DNA of 64,000 nt from Albula goreensis (GCA_022829145.1 CM040741.1:52794180-52858179), one strand, 5' to 3'; shown: positions 26,307 to 38,922, numbered from the stretch's first letter. Notes: generated by a model not told the origin, from the letters alone. Translations and numbers: made by a program.

Positions 26307-28092
26307 TCTGTCTTTTTTGTCATCCGGCCTTTTACACCTTGTTGCCAATAGCTGTGCCTTCATACATATTTGATCCACAGTCTGTCAGTCTTGCTTTGTC
26401 ACACAAACACTAGTGGGTCTAAACAGGATGTGTGCCATACAAAGGAGCTCCCCTTGGGTAACATGAACCTGGAGAGATGTCTTAGAGGAGGGGAGATGGG
26501 GGGTGATGGACGACTATCAGAGATGCTGATGTAACCTGAAACTAGCAGTTCAGGGATCACTTGTTCTGGAGGTCTGAAACTCATCCTCACGCCTTGCTCA
26601 CTTGTCTCATATCAGACATATATGGCTGCCACCTCCCAGGCTGACTATGTGAAGCAGGCCTGGCCTGCGGAGCAGAATGGAGGGTCTGTATGCTCAATAT
26701 TCAGAATCACAGAGAGCCCTTCAGAACATCTTACATTTTTCATCATTTGTTTGGAAATTTCAATATTTTTTGTCTTTTTCCACCCATCCACCCATTGTGT
26801 TGAAGGAGTATTACAGCAGCATGGTTTTTATATCTGCCACAAAATACTTTAGAATCAAGAGACAAAGGTGTTTTCAGGAAGGTAACCAAATGAGGTACAT
26901 GAGCTTTCACTCAAAGACATTGGCACAATTGTAAAATTCTGACAAACTGTGAGTTTTCCGTAGTTTTCAAACTCACTTCAATTTAAACTAACATGAGTCT
27001 TGGTGGACAAGTCAGTCTCCAGAACATTATTGTATTCCACACTTGGCCTTAATCATTCTTCTTGCTACATCCAATTTGACCTTTTAACAAAAGGCTTGAT
27101 TGCTAAATTGTTAAAATTACTTTTTTGGCCCTACTAGAGAAAATTACCCTCTACAATTTTCTGTAATTTGAGTAGAGAAATATGGTCATAGAGGTAGGCT
27201 AATCAATTATTGTTGTAGCTGCTAAGACCAGTGGGTAGGTGGGGCAAACTTCATTTAGTTGTTGTGACTTCATATGTGCCCCGCCCATATCTATGGTGAT
27301 GCAATGGGATGAAGTCACTCACAGGCTGACCTATGACCTCTCATTCTCTGAGCTCACCCTCTCTAGTCATGACTGCAGAGGTGTTCCTTTACAAGCCTGT
27401 CAGATATCTGGTTTTGGTCAGGTTAAAGAAAGACCGTGAGCGACCGACCGATACTTTTGTACTTTCTGTAATTTTAATGAGGACGATAAAGATGCACTGT
27501 ATCCCATGGCGACGCGACAGATTTGATCGCCTTTGAGATTAAAGAAACCAAATGCTTTTATCTCACATTATTTAGGTCACTATGTGGTTTGTGTTACTTT
27601 CAAATGTAGCTGTTCTTTTAAACATAAAAGCTTCTGGGATTAAGTTAGTAGAGAGAAATGAATGTTTATTCATGCAAACTACAACATTTTCCATTAGTAT
27701 TGATTATTGTAATATTTAAAGGCTGGGAATATATACCATTTTTACTGCAGTAATCTGCTGCTTGTAAAGTTAAATTGTTCTCTGTCAGCTATGAGTATGA
27801 AAATCATAATATGTAAAAATAATCAAGACATTCCTGCCATTTTAAGGTTTATATAATCCATGAAGCTGCTTTTATCAAACAGAATTCGTAGCTGGACCTG
27901 ATGTGTTTTTACTGTTGAAATTTTCAAACTAAATTCAATAACGCTCAAATCTGCATGTGGGAAATTCATTGAAGCTGGTCAATAACCACGGCTTTGGCAT
28001 CTGTAAATCACTGTAAGAAGTAAAAACGTTAGAGAGCGGATGGATTTTTTTGATTCTTAATGTAGCAGGGCCCTGGCACAGACATAACTCAA

Positions 28093-28095
<3 letters not shown>
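26307..28095. other. Non-coding stretch, no gene seen
   Basis: Largely AT-rich with no supported gene, RNA or mobile element. Confidence 0.55.

Positions 28096-28164
<69 letters not shown>
28096..28164 (+). repeat. (GA)n microsatellite
   Basis: About 69 bp of GA with two AAAG interruptions. Confidence 0.95.
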
Positions 28165-28500
28165 GCGATCAAGCGAGTGAGCTGGATCGCACAGACCACG
28201 ATACTCCGCTGAACAGGGTGGGTCATGGAATCGACATTGCGATTGACCTCTGCTGACCCTCCCAGGCCAATCAGACTAATAGCGGCCCAAGGTCTATGCG
28301 TCACCCCCCAACCCCCACCACCCTCACACACACACTCCCATCCTCCCGTGTTCACACCGTAGGACTCTAACCTAGCTCTGATTGACTGGCCCCACTCTAA
28401 CCGCCAGTATTGGCACTTGTGCTCATGACAGGATCTTGTTCGCCCTGACCTCAGTCCTTCTATGGGGCAGTTAAAGTTAACTGTTTCTAGCTGCAATCAC
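28165..28500. promoter_or_regulatory. Candidate conserved non-coding element
   Basis: Repeat-free, GC-balanced island with GGCCAATCAGACTAATAGC, GCGATTGACC and GGCGATCAAGCG motifs, then a C-rich patch near 28300. No coding signature on either strand. Confidence 0.33.
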
Positions 28501-30085
28501 TTTCTAATAAAGGGAGAGGAGGGATCAAACCAAGGGCCTGAGTGAGGTCTTCACAGCCAGTCAGAGAAATTCTAGATGCTGAGGTCATAACACTCATCTA
28601 GGCACTGATCAAATATCGCTGTTCATTTTACTGAATCCCCCCGCCCAGATAATTGATGATTATTTTACCACCCAAAAGACAGCAAACTGCAGGAAATCTG
28701 GTTTCATAAGCTTTACATTTGCTCAGGGAAGGGTTGAGATGGGGCGTGGTGGATTTTCAGGGCCTTAAAAAGTGCTCTCCTCAGACTGAGCACAGGGTTG
28801 GCCACCTCCCATTCAACCCTGTCCCACCCTGGCCATCTTCCTACAGCTGACTTCTCAAGCCACAAGATGAGGCTGGTAAAGCAAGGCTCTGTATGAGGGG
28901 ATTGCAGATTTGGGTTACGGACGGGGGAGGGACAGGAGGATTAGCACTGTTAAGCCCCCAAGTTCCCTGATCTGCCTTCTTGAGCCTCGCTGTGACCCTT
29001 CTCAGCAGTGTGTCAAAGAGCTTTGATTTGACCAGTGTGTGATGGTGAGGGCGGCTGCGAAGCTTGCGCAGATGTGCGTTTTAGGACGTCATGCTGCACA
29101 GATTTTCTACAGATTTACTCATCTTTCATGCTACGTAGATTGGCAGATCTGCGCTGTGGGCATGAGGAATGAGCTGTGCATATCAGGTAAATATCAGTAA
29201 ACCTGCACAGACCTAATACGGTGTCTTTACTGGGTGATCGTGAGATTCATCAATATGTCAAAATGTAATACAAAGAATCATGGCAGAGAATTAACTATAA
29301 AAATGTTGATAAATGCTTTCCCATTTATTGAAGCTTCAACAATAATTTTGGCCTGACATTTATTTTTACAAATGTATTTCCTATAAATCTTTTTCATAAA
29401 AAATAGGTTTGGAATCATTATTAATAATATACAGAGCCTGCATCTCATATATAGCTGGTTCAAGGACCTTTTCCCCATCTCAGCCATTTGACTAAGTAGC
29501 TGCTTTAAAGCTGCTATTGGCCTCACATTTGTTTCTGTAATCAATTTTAATTGTTTCCTGGATGCCCACGTTTGAAGGACAGTCAGATGTTTGCATTTAT
29601 TTGGTAGCATGATCCACCCATCCACTCTGCTGTCTGAGCGGAGGTGGTCTTTCCAAGACCAAACCACACATGTAAATAGAAGCAGGGATAAACATGGTGC
29701 CATTTCTGCACCAGCTGATCATTCACACAGATCCGTTTTTCCGACTAAACACAATCCAGTCAGGTTTTCCCCCATCATTAGATCACACAATATATGTACA
29801 TATATTCACGAAAGGTATGTATGGATATTGAAAAAATGTCAGCCAACTGCTCTGCCATCTGCAGATCATTTTTGCTGGCAGCTCTATCTCTATACATATC
29901 CTCAAGATGAGGTTTGTTTTGAGACAAATTACAGAAATATTCAATATTCATTTATCCTCCAATAATATTCCTCATTCTGTGATTTCTGAGAATAGTATTA
30001 CATGTAAACAATAGTGATGCTTGCCTTACAATAAAATCTGTCTGTCCCTTTCTCAGACCACATGAATATATTTATACTCATCAAA
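28501..30085. other. Non-coding stretch, weak regulatory texture
   Basis: No gene is supported. The block at about 28880-29170 is repeat-free and contains an inverted TCF/LEF-like pair (TCAAAG at 29013 and CTTTGA at 29021). A 141-codon minus-strand open frame at 29278-29703 has no recognised domain. Confidence 0.45.
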
Positions 30086-30096
30086 AACACACACAC

Positions 30097-30170
<74 letters not shown>
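30086..30170 (+). repeat. (CA)n microsatellite
   Basis: About 85 bp of CA with one GC interruption. Confidence 0.97.
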
Positions 30171-30176
<6 letters not shown>

Positions 30177-30289
30177 TGCTCATGACCTTTTGACTCCAGG
30201 CAGCTGTGGAAGACGTGGGTTGTTTGTGTTCAGAAATAGCCCCAAGCTTGTAACAATCCATATTCATATTGACATACGTTGAAGTCTAA

Positions 30290-30560
30290 TTAACATCTTA
30301 CGGAATCCAAGAAATCTTCTGCTAGCCCGGCATCACATCCCACCCGCCCCACCTCACCCAGCTGATCCGGGCCTCTGCAGATGTTTCTGAGCTACTCTAA
30401 TCCAGCCAAGTCCTCTCTGCCCGGGATTAACACCAAAAGCCCATCTGGGGACGAGAACTGGGGGCCACTCGACTGGACCTCCAATCCAGATTGGGTCCTG
30501 TGTTCAGACCCACTCATCAGCTCTCTTTTTTCACCTGTACCAACACCTAAATCCATATAC
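30290..30560. promoter_or_regulatory. Candidate enhancer with TAATCC and CAGATG motifs
   Basis: Contains CAGATG at 30378-30383, TAATCC at 30398-30403 and GGGATTA (reverse TAATCCC) at 30423-30429 in a repeat-free GC-balanced block. The E-box and bicoid-type site lie within 26 bp, as in the island at 22.7 kb. Binding is inferred. Confidence 0.38.
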
Positions 30561-31880
30561 TGTCCTCACCTTTAAAGTGCTTTGAGAACATGCCCACATT
30601 CCATCTCCCTTCGATTTAATCTTAATTTTTTCTTGTTTATATTTCAACAACTTGACAGACAAGATTCCTACAATTTTACATTTTCATATACTTGAAATCT
30701 TATAGATAAAGGGTCAAGGTTATACCTTTTCTAGAAAAGGGGATGCTGGAAGGTTTACATTCTCATTTCTGAGCGGTGCTAACTAGCTGTGCCTGTGGAC
30801 TCCCAGCATGTCTGCTAATGCATTTAGCTTTAGTTCCAGAGGAAAGAAGAAAAAGGGCCAAATGTCAGACTATCCCTTTAACAGGGCACCAGACATGTGT
30901 GTAGTTTCATTATTATTCAGGACACATACAAACCAGAACTGTTGTAAACTATTGCCTGTGTTATGACATGACATGGCTTTCAGGGTGTTGCATTTGCCCA
31001 GTTCACAGCTAAGGTCAGAGGTCACAAGTACATTCAACTCTGACTTTCCTTTAGCCTAATCATCTAAATGGGAAAAGATGAATATCATATTATTGTCAGA
31101 TGAGATTCGGATTTTCTATTAAAAGGCCTGAAATTTGAATTGTCAGGTTTTTGTGCGTTTTTTGTGTCACTGCCCCACCTCAACAAAACCTTCTTGACTA
31201 CTTGCTGCTGTAATGCCAAGTATATTGGACAAGCTTTGGAGATCTGCTCATATAATGGATCTAACTTATATGCTTGCTTCTTATATATGAATATTTTTTT
31301 TTCCTTTTTATGGTAGAGAACCAAAATAGACCAGGGAATCTTATTTCCTGAGCAAAGCAAAATGACAACAGATGGTGAAGGCATATTGCACAGGGTGAGG
31401 GAGCAAGATAGAAAAAGAGAGAGAGAAACAGAAAGAAAGAGGATTGAAAATAATTGGCATGGTACAATCAGACTGGATTTTTTTACCTCTTTGCTTCACA
31501 ACATCAGGACTTCCAGCCTGTGTCCAAACAACAGAAAAAAATCCAATGAAAGAAGCCATAGGGAAAAGCAATTCAAATACCAGCAGAAAAGGTCAGAGTG
31601 TTTTTAACCTCTACTCACCCTACCAGGAGTATTCAGTCTTTCCTGGAATGGGAAGAGAAGAAAATTAGAATTCTGATTCCTCTGTTTTTTATTTAGGTAG
31701 AAATTTCTCATTCACACTCATATATTCATGATTTGAGAGCAATATAGGGATTCAAGACTTTTTTTGCCAATATGCCTTGGTATTATGTTTTTATTTAACA
31801 GCTGAGACTTACGGCAGGAAACTGTGGAGGTGTGCTGACCATGTCAAAAGTCTCACTGGTGTCTAGAGACATCGGAGCAC
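30561..31880. other. Non-coding stretch with one DR1 site
   Basis: No gene is supported. The DR1 motif at 31012-31024 is listed separately. Confidence 0.5.
31012..31024 (+). promoter_or_regulatory. Perfect DR1 nuclear-receptor site
   Basis: AGGTCA-G-AGGTCA, two exact consensus half-sites with 1-bp spacing, the configuration used by RXR homodimers, PPAR-RXR, HNF4 and COUP-TF. Found by eye; occupancy unknown. Confidence 0.4.
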
Positions 31881-32030
31881 CTCATAATCCCACACCCAAC
31901 ATCACTTTAATTAAACTTCTTTTAATTAAAGTCCTTCTGCTCTTATTAGCCCCTGTAATTGATTTAATTTCGCCTTTCCTCCAAGTATTGGCTCAACCCT
32001 TACTCGTGCTGATTAATTAATCAATTGATT
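31881..32030. promoter_or_regulatory. Dense homeodomain-site cluster
   Basis: Within 125 bp there are two identical palindromes TTTAATTAAA (31906-31915 and 31921-31930, 5 bp apart), CTTATTAGC, TAATTGATTTAATTT at 31956-31970, and the perfect 14-bp palindrome TGATTAATTAATCA at 32010-32023 followed by CAATTGATT. TAATTAAA-type cores suit LIM-homeodomain and Antennapedia-class proteins; TGATTAAT suits PBX-HOX dimers. Likely an enhancer core. Confidence 0.5.
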
Positions 32031-35000
32031 TATCCCTGTGTGTTTTTGTTTTCTAAGAGGATTTTCTCAGCATAGTCCCTCCGTCCAGCTCGCTGGGTGG
32101 ACATGCATTCCAGACCAAGATGGAGCAACACAGACAGAGAAATGGAAATTCTAATGGATCTCAACTCTTGAGGAGACAAAAGGGCCACACTGAAACCTTC
32201 ATGCATTCGACACAAGAAATGAAGTGCATCCTATCAAGAAAATGTACTGAAGTCACAAATTATTTTTCAGCATTGACTGTCAAATAAGAAACTATATTTA
32301 ATAATTTATAAAAGATACGAACCTGACATGTAATTAAATCATTTGGCACATAGTATATTAGCAATCTATATTGCAAGTTGAAGATTTGATGAACGAAAAA
32401 GCCTTGTTTCATTATTCTCTCTCAACCTCTGTCATTAACAGTTATTGAAACATTTTAACAGCAGTATTTTAAACAAGAAGGACCAGTAAGTGCTGAATAG
32501 TCCTCTGTATATCACAGGATATGTTTATAATGTACATGTATGACATCTTTCAAATATGCCATCTTTCAACAATTACCTCCTTCGCACTGAGATAATTAAA
32601 CTGAGGTCAAGGCCTTTTCTCTGTTGTTTTTTAGATTTGTTGCCTTCCATAATTCCCTCAGAGCAATGTGTCAGTGCTAAGATCATATTACAGGGGATGA
32701 AAATGCTTTATTATTGTTATAAATGGTAGTTTGGTGCCTAAATACACCAAACTGCATTGCCCACCCTATTCCAATCTGTCATTTATTTTGTGTATAAATA
32801 ACAACCTAAATAATAAAGATTGATAAATTAATGTCATCATTTACTTCAATATCAATTAATTGTCTTCAGTATTTATTTAAGTATCTATTTATTTCAAGGT
32901 GCTTTAAACTTTAAATTCCATTTTTTTTTCAACTAGTTTTCACAATTCAGTAACAGACCTTTCAATAAAAGAGGTGTTCATCAAAGCCAGATGGTGGGCA
33001 GATTTAGACTTGTTATTGGTTCATAGATATTTTTTCCCACGCTGCCATCAAGACTAATCAATTTGATTCAATTCAACAGCAACTCTGTCCTCATCAGACA
33101 ATGGCACTTTCTACACATTTTATTAGAAAGTATCTGATAGCTGATTTCCCATAAAGCCATTTTCAATAATAAAAAAAGAGTGTGCCCATTGCCCAGCATT
33201 CTATATAATGACATCCTTCTTGATTTATTCAAAATACTTTCAACAGCTTGATTGCTAGTATGAGCAAGTGATAGGCGACTGTAGTTGCTTAACTAACAGC
33301 TGCAATGGGTTTTCAATCACTGACTTGATTGAATCCAAACATTGTGTTATAGCACTGTCATCACAGACAATGACTTGTTCAAGCCAGTGTGGCACACAAA
33401 GCATATGGTCGCTCTGACAGTTTTTGATTTCTTAATTGTTTATATTCTTGCCACTACTGTTAACACCCTTTAATCAATGAGTAAGCAAAAAAATCTTGAT
33501 GAATAGATTCCATTTCCCAAATATGTATCCATATTTAGGTGTGTTTATACACATAGCACAAACCTTGTGGGGGGAAAAAACTGCAAGGTAATGGCATTCA
33601 GATTGTGTTTTATTCATATTTGGGCCCCACAAGAGTGGCCCTATCCTAAGATCAGCCACTCCAAGGAAAAGCACTTGTCTTGATGTTTTTCTTAAATGAA
33701 ATTGAGGGGCTCTCACAACAGAATTATAAACAGTGTGTTCTATTTAATGAGAACTCTTTTGACCTGCTCCTCTGCTCCCTCCCTCCTGACTGCTGTTTGC
33801 TCTTCATGCGGTAATGAGGGATAAAAGGAGGAACAGCTCTGTGTAGTCTATACATTCCCATTCCCATAGGCTCTCATTTCCATACAGCATGTCCCTTTGT
33901 TGCCACATATGTGCTAGGACAGGCACACAGACAGTGCTACATCATCATATTTCATGTTGCATCTTCTCTACTGCAGCCGATGCACAGGTGCCATACACAG
34001 AGAAAGGGCTCTTTGGACATCACTGCATCCTCACGTCTGTCGTGTTGCAGCTGTACTCCGTCCAACATGTTTGTGCTCTAGTTAGAACGCAGAGCAGGGA
34101 CAGTTGCCATTGCCAGTCATAAATGTGTCCTGAACCACAAGTATGCAAACAGCAAGTACGTTTCACTCTTGACACAACCACATTTTGAAGAATTTATTAC
34201 ATATTTATATGCATATTTCTATCCAGAATTAATATTGGCGAACATAGCATCATTAATTAAATTTAGCAACCAATGGAGAACTTTGTGTAAAAAATATAAC
34301 TTGTCAATAGCAGGCTAATTTAGTAGTCATAACTATGCTACATATTATTTATGGTATCCATCATGAAACATATATTCTTGTCCAAGGTATTCTGGCATGA
34401 TGATGCTGTCAAGTATGTTCCTTGAAGAATAATGTACTTTTGCATGCTCTAAGGTATATTTTAACATGCTTGGAAGTTCAAACCAGCAGAGCATGGCACT
34501 ATGACAGGATGTAAGTACACATATTTGAAAACAGTCACCATCTTAACTGAAGTATGTCCTAAAAGCATGTTTATTTACTAAGCTCTCAATAATATTTGAT
34601 CTATTGTGCTGTGTCTGAAAAGCGCATAATATTTGCAATGATTTCTATCACTGGTGTCCCAGAGGAACATAAATCTAAATGGTGGAGCCAGTTTGGACCT
34701 ATTCACAAGTCGATTCTGTTCAATGGCTTGAAATTGTCAACAACTGCTTCTTTCAAGCAAATGCAATACAAGCACTCTACGTGTTCAGAGACATCACAGT
34801 AAAAAGCATTAAGTTTGACTATAACATACTGATATGGTAAAACAGCAATACAACTGCATTATTTACACAAATATGTTTTTTTTTCTGTCTGTAGGTCTTG
34901 TGTCATGTTTTCTTGCCAGCATTTGTATGTATCAAATATCCCATCAAAAAGATTAAACCATGTCACATGCACATTTTTGGGGTGTGGAAGATTTAGGCCA

Positions 35001-36479
35001 TATTTTAGCCAAAGTTATCTCGTTCTCTTGTAGAATCAGAGGTGTGGAAAAAAGTCAGCTGTTTACATATAGGGTTGATCTAGCCATGCAGAGTACATGC
35101 TGAAAATTAAAACCATACCTCCCTCTAGTGGTGACAGGACAAATTGTTAACTACTTCATTTTTAGTTTTATAGTTTGTAAGAGAATATTGTTCCATAAAA
35201 ATGATAAACAAAAACAGCCTTGATGAATGTCCTACCCTCTGCAACAAAGAATGTAGATAATTAAACACAGTGTGTCATCATTATAATCCACAATGATGAC
35301 CAATAGAGTCTGTACTGTGCATGAACTTGGTACAATTGTGAATGGATAAAAACTTTTCCTTGTTAAAATGGCTTGATTTAGGCAGATGTACCTCATTGCT
35401 TGTTAAGATGGGCAAAATGTGTAGTTTAGAAGAGAAAATGTATAGAATTTTTCAGTTATTGAATGCTTTTTTCGATTGCAACTGAAACATAATCAGGTTT
35501 TCACAGATTTCATCCTCTCAGTTCTTATGACTTTTACATTATTCCTCATCCAAGCTTCAAAAAAATAAAACATATTAATAATAATAATAATCAACACAAA
35601 CAATGGATTTGCTGCAATGCCATCAAATCCTTCTGCAAATCAAAAGCACAGATAAATGTTTTTCACATATATACCTATGGTATAATATCAGCATTAAATC
35701 GCAGGAGCAGACCGGTGACAATATACAAAATGTGATACTGCAGTTGTACCTTTGCGCTAAGTACTTAACATAAATTGCTTCAGCAAATATGTAGCTGTAT
35801 AAACGGGTAATATGTAAACAGTGGGCATCATAAGTTGCCTTGGATAGGCATATCTGCTTAGCAGAAAAAAACATAATGAGGTAGTGGGTGGTGACTGGGC
35901 CATAAACGCTATGTGTCAGAGTTATATTGTCCGAGAGGGCAGCCCGGGTTGTTTTTTACGGGTTGTTTACAGGAGTGCCTTTCTACAGGTGCAAGCATTG
36001 CAATAATGATTATTGATATTGTCCTCTTTGCAATCTTAATTTTACAGCACAGTAGTCCTTGCAATCATTTGGAAAGGCATTCTGTTCTACAGTTTGGAAC
36101 ATGAACTTTTGGAGTGTGAGACTGTTGCAGTAAGTGTAGATAGCTAGTAAGTGTAGAAATCCACCAGAAACTGTGAAACAGCAATACAGAGACTAGCAGG
36201 TTGCCTCTCTCTGATAGGCCATGAATATAATGGACTGGCATAAGATAAACTCTCGTCAACAATGCATCTACAAAATTATACAGCAGCCCTCTATCTGTTA
36301 TAAATATGAATTCTTATGACTGGAAGCCATCCAAACAGTAGAGGGACTAGAAAATATGTACTAGCAAGACAGGCATTTTAGAGGCCTCTTGGGGAACTTA
36401 ATGCAAATATATTTGTTCTCAGAAAGTCATACGGATGGTGGGACATCTGCAGGCAACATAGAGCAAAAGATGGAGGATG
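32031..36479. other. AT-rich non-coding stretch
   Basis: No protein or RNA gene is supported. A block at about 32560-33440 is repeat-free with many TAAT cores and a TCAAGGCC SF-1-like string near 32607, and may hold regulatory sequence. A CTCF-like motif at 35120-35131 is listed separately. The remainder is AT-rich and unremarkable. Confidence 0.45.
35120..35131 (-). promoter_or_regulatory. CTCF core-like motif, one mismatch
   Basis: The minus strand reads CCACTAGAGGGA, which fits the CTCF core except for the final base. It has the same orientation as the sites at 16064 and 61281. Confidence 0.28.
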
Positions 36480-36960
36480 CTGTTGAGGATGATTTTCCAT
36501 TTTAATCAAAATCAGTGCTCCTGCATGGCCTTCCACTACCCCCTATCTGTGAACCCAATTTTGCCATCAATCACAGTACACACTCAAATTATTACACTGT
36601 TGATTAAATTAGTAAAAGCAATCACAATTTTGAAGCAAGTTAATTGGGAGAATTTATTTAGCACATGCGACAGCTTTATGCTTGTTTGATTAAGTATTAT
36701 AAGGTTTGTTTTTCTGATTTTGCATAATTTACCTTTAAATCCTGTGCAAAGTGATCTGGCGCACCATTAACGACTGTAATAAACTCTTTTTAAAAACGCC
36801 CCTGTTTATGATTTATCTGCCATAGCCGTGTCTCTCCTGCTGCCGTCTGGCTGCCTGACAAATAGGCTGGATGTAATCTTTCGGCCACCCCATAAATCTA
36901 CGCTGCGAAGGTTGCCTGATCTGCTGGAAAAGTTAGAGAGGTGAAAGTGAGTTTACATGC
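36480..36960. promoter_or_regulatory. Candidate conserved non-coding element
   Basis: Repeat-free island about 1 kb upstream of the tmem250 promoter region. Homeodomain and PBX-type cores are dense: CAATCACAG, TGATTAAATTA at 36601-36611, GTTAATTGGG, TTGATTAAG, CCATTAACG and CTGTAATAAAC. No coding potential. Among the better enhancer candidates here by texture. Confidence 0.4.
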
Positions 36961-37950
36961 GTCCTAAGAAAACTGCATACTGGCCCAATGCAGCGCACTC
37001 ACCACAGTTGACAGTTTACAAAGTGTCATGTGGTACAATCGGTGCGAGCAATCACAAATCACCTCTGTAACTGGATTAGAAAATTGTTTTGATGGGTGTT
37101 TTATGACAATGATTAACCAAAGCCTGTTTATGATAAGCATCATAACTGTGTTAGTATTCAGATTTCATAATGAATTTTAAATGTCCCACTGTGCTTTGCA
37201 AAAACATATGACCTTTATTTACTGGATATGAAATTTGAAAGAAACATTTAACGTTTTTCAATCATATTATAATTATTTGTAAGGTATGTACATAAAAAGT
37301 GGAAAAGACCTTGTACCTTAACTGTCCCACAATTTAACCTGACATTTAGAGCATTTAAAGCAAACACAGCAACTCAATAATAACACTGGATTTGGATTCG
37401 CCCTTTCTCTTGTACATACTCTCACAAATTGTTGTACTCCTGTACATATTTGTACATAACTTTAGTTTATTTATGTACACTACATACTTGAACAATACAT
37501 AGAATACCCACTTGAAAATATTGGAAAATGCAAGTCTTTGCAAACAGCCAGACTAAATACTTCAGTTTCAGCAAGCTAAAGTATGACTAATGTTGTTATG
37601 GTGTTTACATATTTTGAAAACTAACTGGTGCATGAACATTTCATTTTTGTAAATGACATAAAATTTGCCATACGACCGTTATTGGGAATATACCTTTATC
37701 TGAAATTAATAGTTATTTTAACAACTCTGTTTTGAATCGAAGTAATCTAGGGTAAATTCACATCATGCAATTTTGGCAGCAAAATTTTCATTGTAGATTT
37801 ACAGCATTCCAGGAGCCTCTAGGCCTGAAATCTAGTCAATACTACCAAGTCAGACTATTTTAAGACTATTTTGAATTAATGCTATAAATATTCAAAATAA
37901 ACTAAAAGTTTCAACAACTAATTGCTCGGTGTTGTTTAAAACGGGTTTGC
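36961..37950. other. AT-rich non-coding stretch upstream of tmem250
   Basis: No gene or repeat is supported. Confidence 0.55.
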
Positions 37951-37995
37951 AGAGACAAGTAACGTAAAAAGACACGTCTCCTTTAAATTATGGTC

Positions 37996-38009
37996 GTAGC
38001 CATGGCAAC
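37996..38009 (+). promoter_or_regulatory. Perfect RFX X-box in the tmem250 promoter
   Basis: GTAGCC-AT-GGCAAC matches the RFX consensus GTNRCC-N2-RGYAAC at every position. It lies about 60 bp upstream of the putative first splice donor of tmem250 (38069), where a core promoter is expected. RFX factors drive ciliary and some constitutive genes. No TATA box is evident nearby. Confidence 0.5.
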
Positions 38010-38068
38010 ATACCTCGACGTAATGCTTTTCACGACAAGGCGTAAAAACGAAATTAAACTGCCGGATG
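38010..38068 (+). other. tmem250: Putative 5' non-coding exon 1 of tmem250
   Basis: The sequence ends in GGATG followed by the strong donor GTGAGT at 38069. The next good acceptor on this strand, a pyrimidine-rich tract ending in CAG at 38876, opens the exon that carries the coding region. The transcription start is not visible; the left boundary is a guess placed after the X-box. The implied intron is 808 bp (38069-38876). Confidence 0.45.
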
Positions 38069-38243
38069 GTGAGTAGGGTATTTGTATGAGCCACAAAAAC
38101 AGACAAGACTCGAATGGATTTAATGCGAAAATGGTATTTAAATACAATATTATATGGGAAAAATACTAAGTCAATTTAAAACTATATTAAGTTTTACAAG
38201 ACTGGAAATGGATACTTCATTATTGTATTTTAGCTAGCTGCCC

Positions 38244-38328
38244 AGCTAATGTTAGCTAGATAGCTATTGGTATGACTAACACAGTAGGCTAACGATAGCC
38301 GTTTAGCTAATGTTAGTTAGATAGCTAG
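38244..38328 (+). repeat. Tandem duplication, 61-bp period, in tmem250 intron 1
   Basis: The 24-bp block starting AGCTAATGTTAG at 38244 recurs at 38305 with one substitution. Both copies sit in a TAGCTA-rich patch. Confidence 0.6.
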
Positions 38329-38895
38329 CACAGTGGACTAGTGACAAGTAGCTACCTTTACTAGTTCCGGCTGACATGTGTAATGCTTAGAATAATACCC
38401 AGTACTGCAGACAGTCGCAAATTATGCATGTAACCGATTTTTCATGGTGGATTTTAACCGTGTTTTGAAGGGACTACATTTATCGAGCTCGCTTAATTTT
38501 TGTCAGCATTGCTGTAGGCTGTGTAATTATGTTAGGTAGCTTGCTCCCCATTTGCAATTCTGTATTGAACTGTCGTATATTTTATCACGCCGCCGGCATT
38601 TCGCGATATGAATCCTGTAAAACCGGACGATTGTAAATGTGAACCAGGTGCTTTAGGCAGGTTTTTTAAATGACAGCAATACATAAATTAAGTTATTGTT
38701 GACATTGTATGGCAGTATTTCAACCATGGAGTTTGAAATGTGAGTAAGACTGGTGTACAATAATTTTATAGCTGTTTTCTTTTTTAAAAAAATAGGATTT
38801 CGATTTTGTAAAAATGTCATCCTTTTCTCTACTTCTAAGTAACTGCTGCATGCGTGTCTTTTTTATTTCCTGGCAGAGTCTCCATAGTCACTGCG

Positions 38896-38922
38896 ATGCT
38901 AGCTGAGGCGCAGCTACGGTAG
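38896..38922 (+). CDS. Upstream ORF 1 in the tmem250 leader (8 codons)
   Basis: ATG at 38896 opens MLAEAQLR and stops at 38920-38922, entirely inside the 5' UTR part of exon 2. Short upstream ORFs of this kind can lower translation of the main frame. Whether it is translated is unknown. Confidence 0.3.
   Translation: MLAEAQLR

Noticed and set aside
29278-29703. 141-codon minus-strand frame
   Set aside because: AT-rich composition, no motif, no recognisable homologue and no flanking exon signals.
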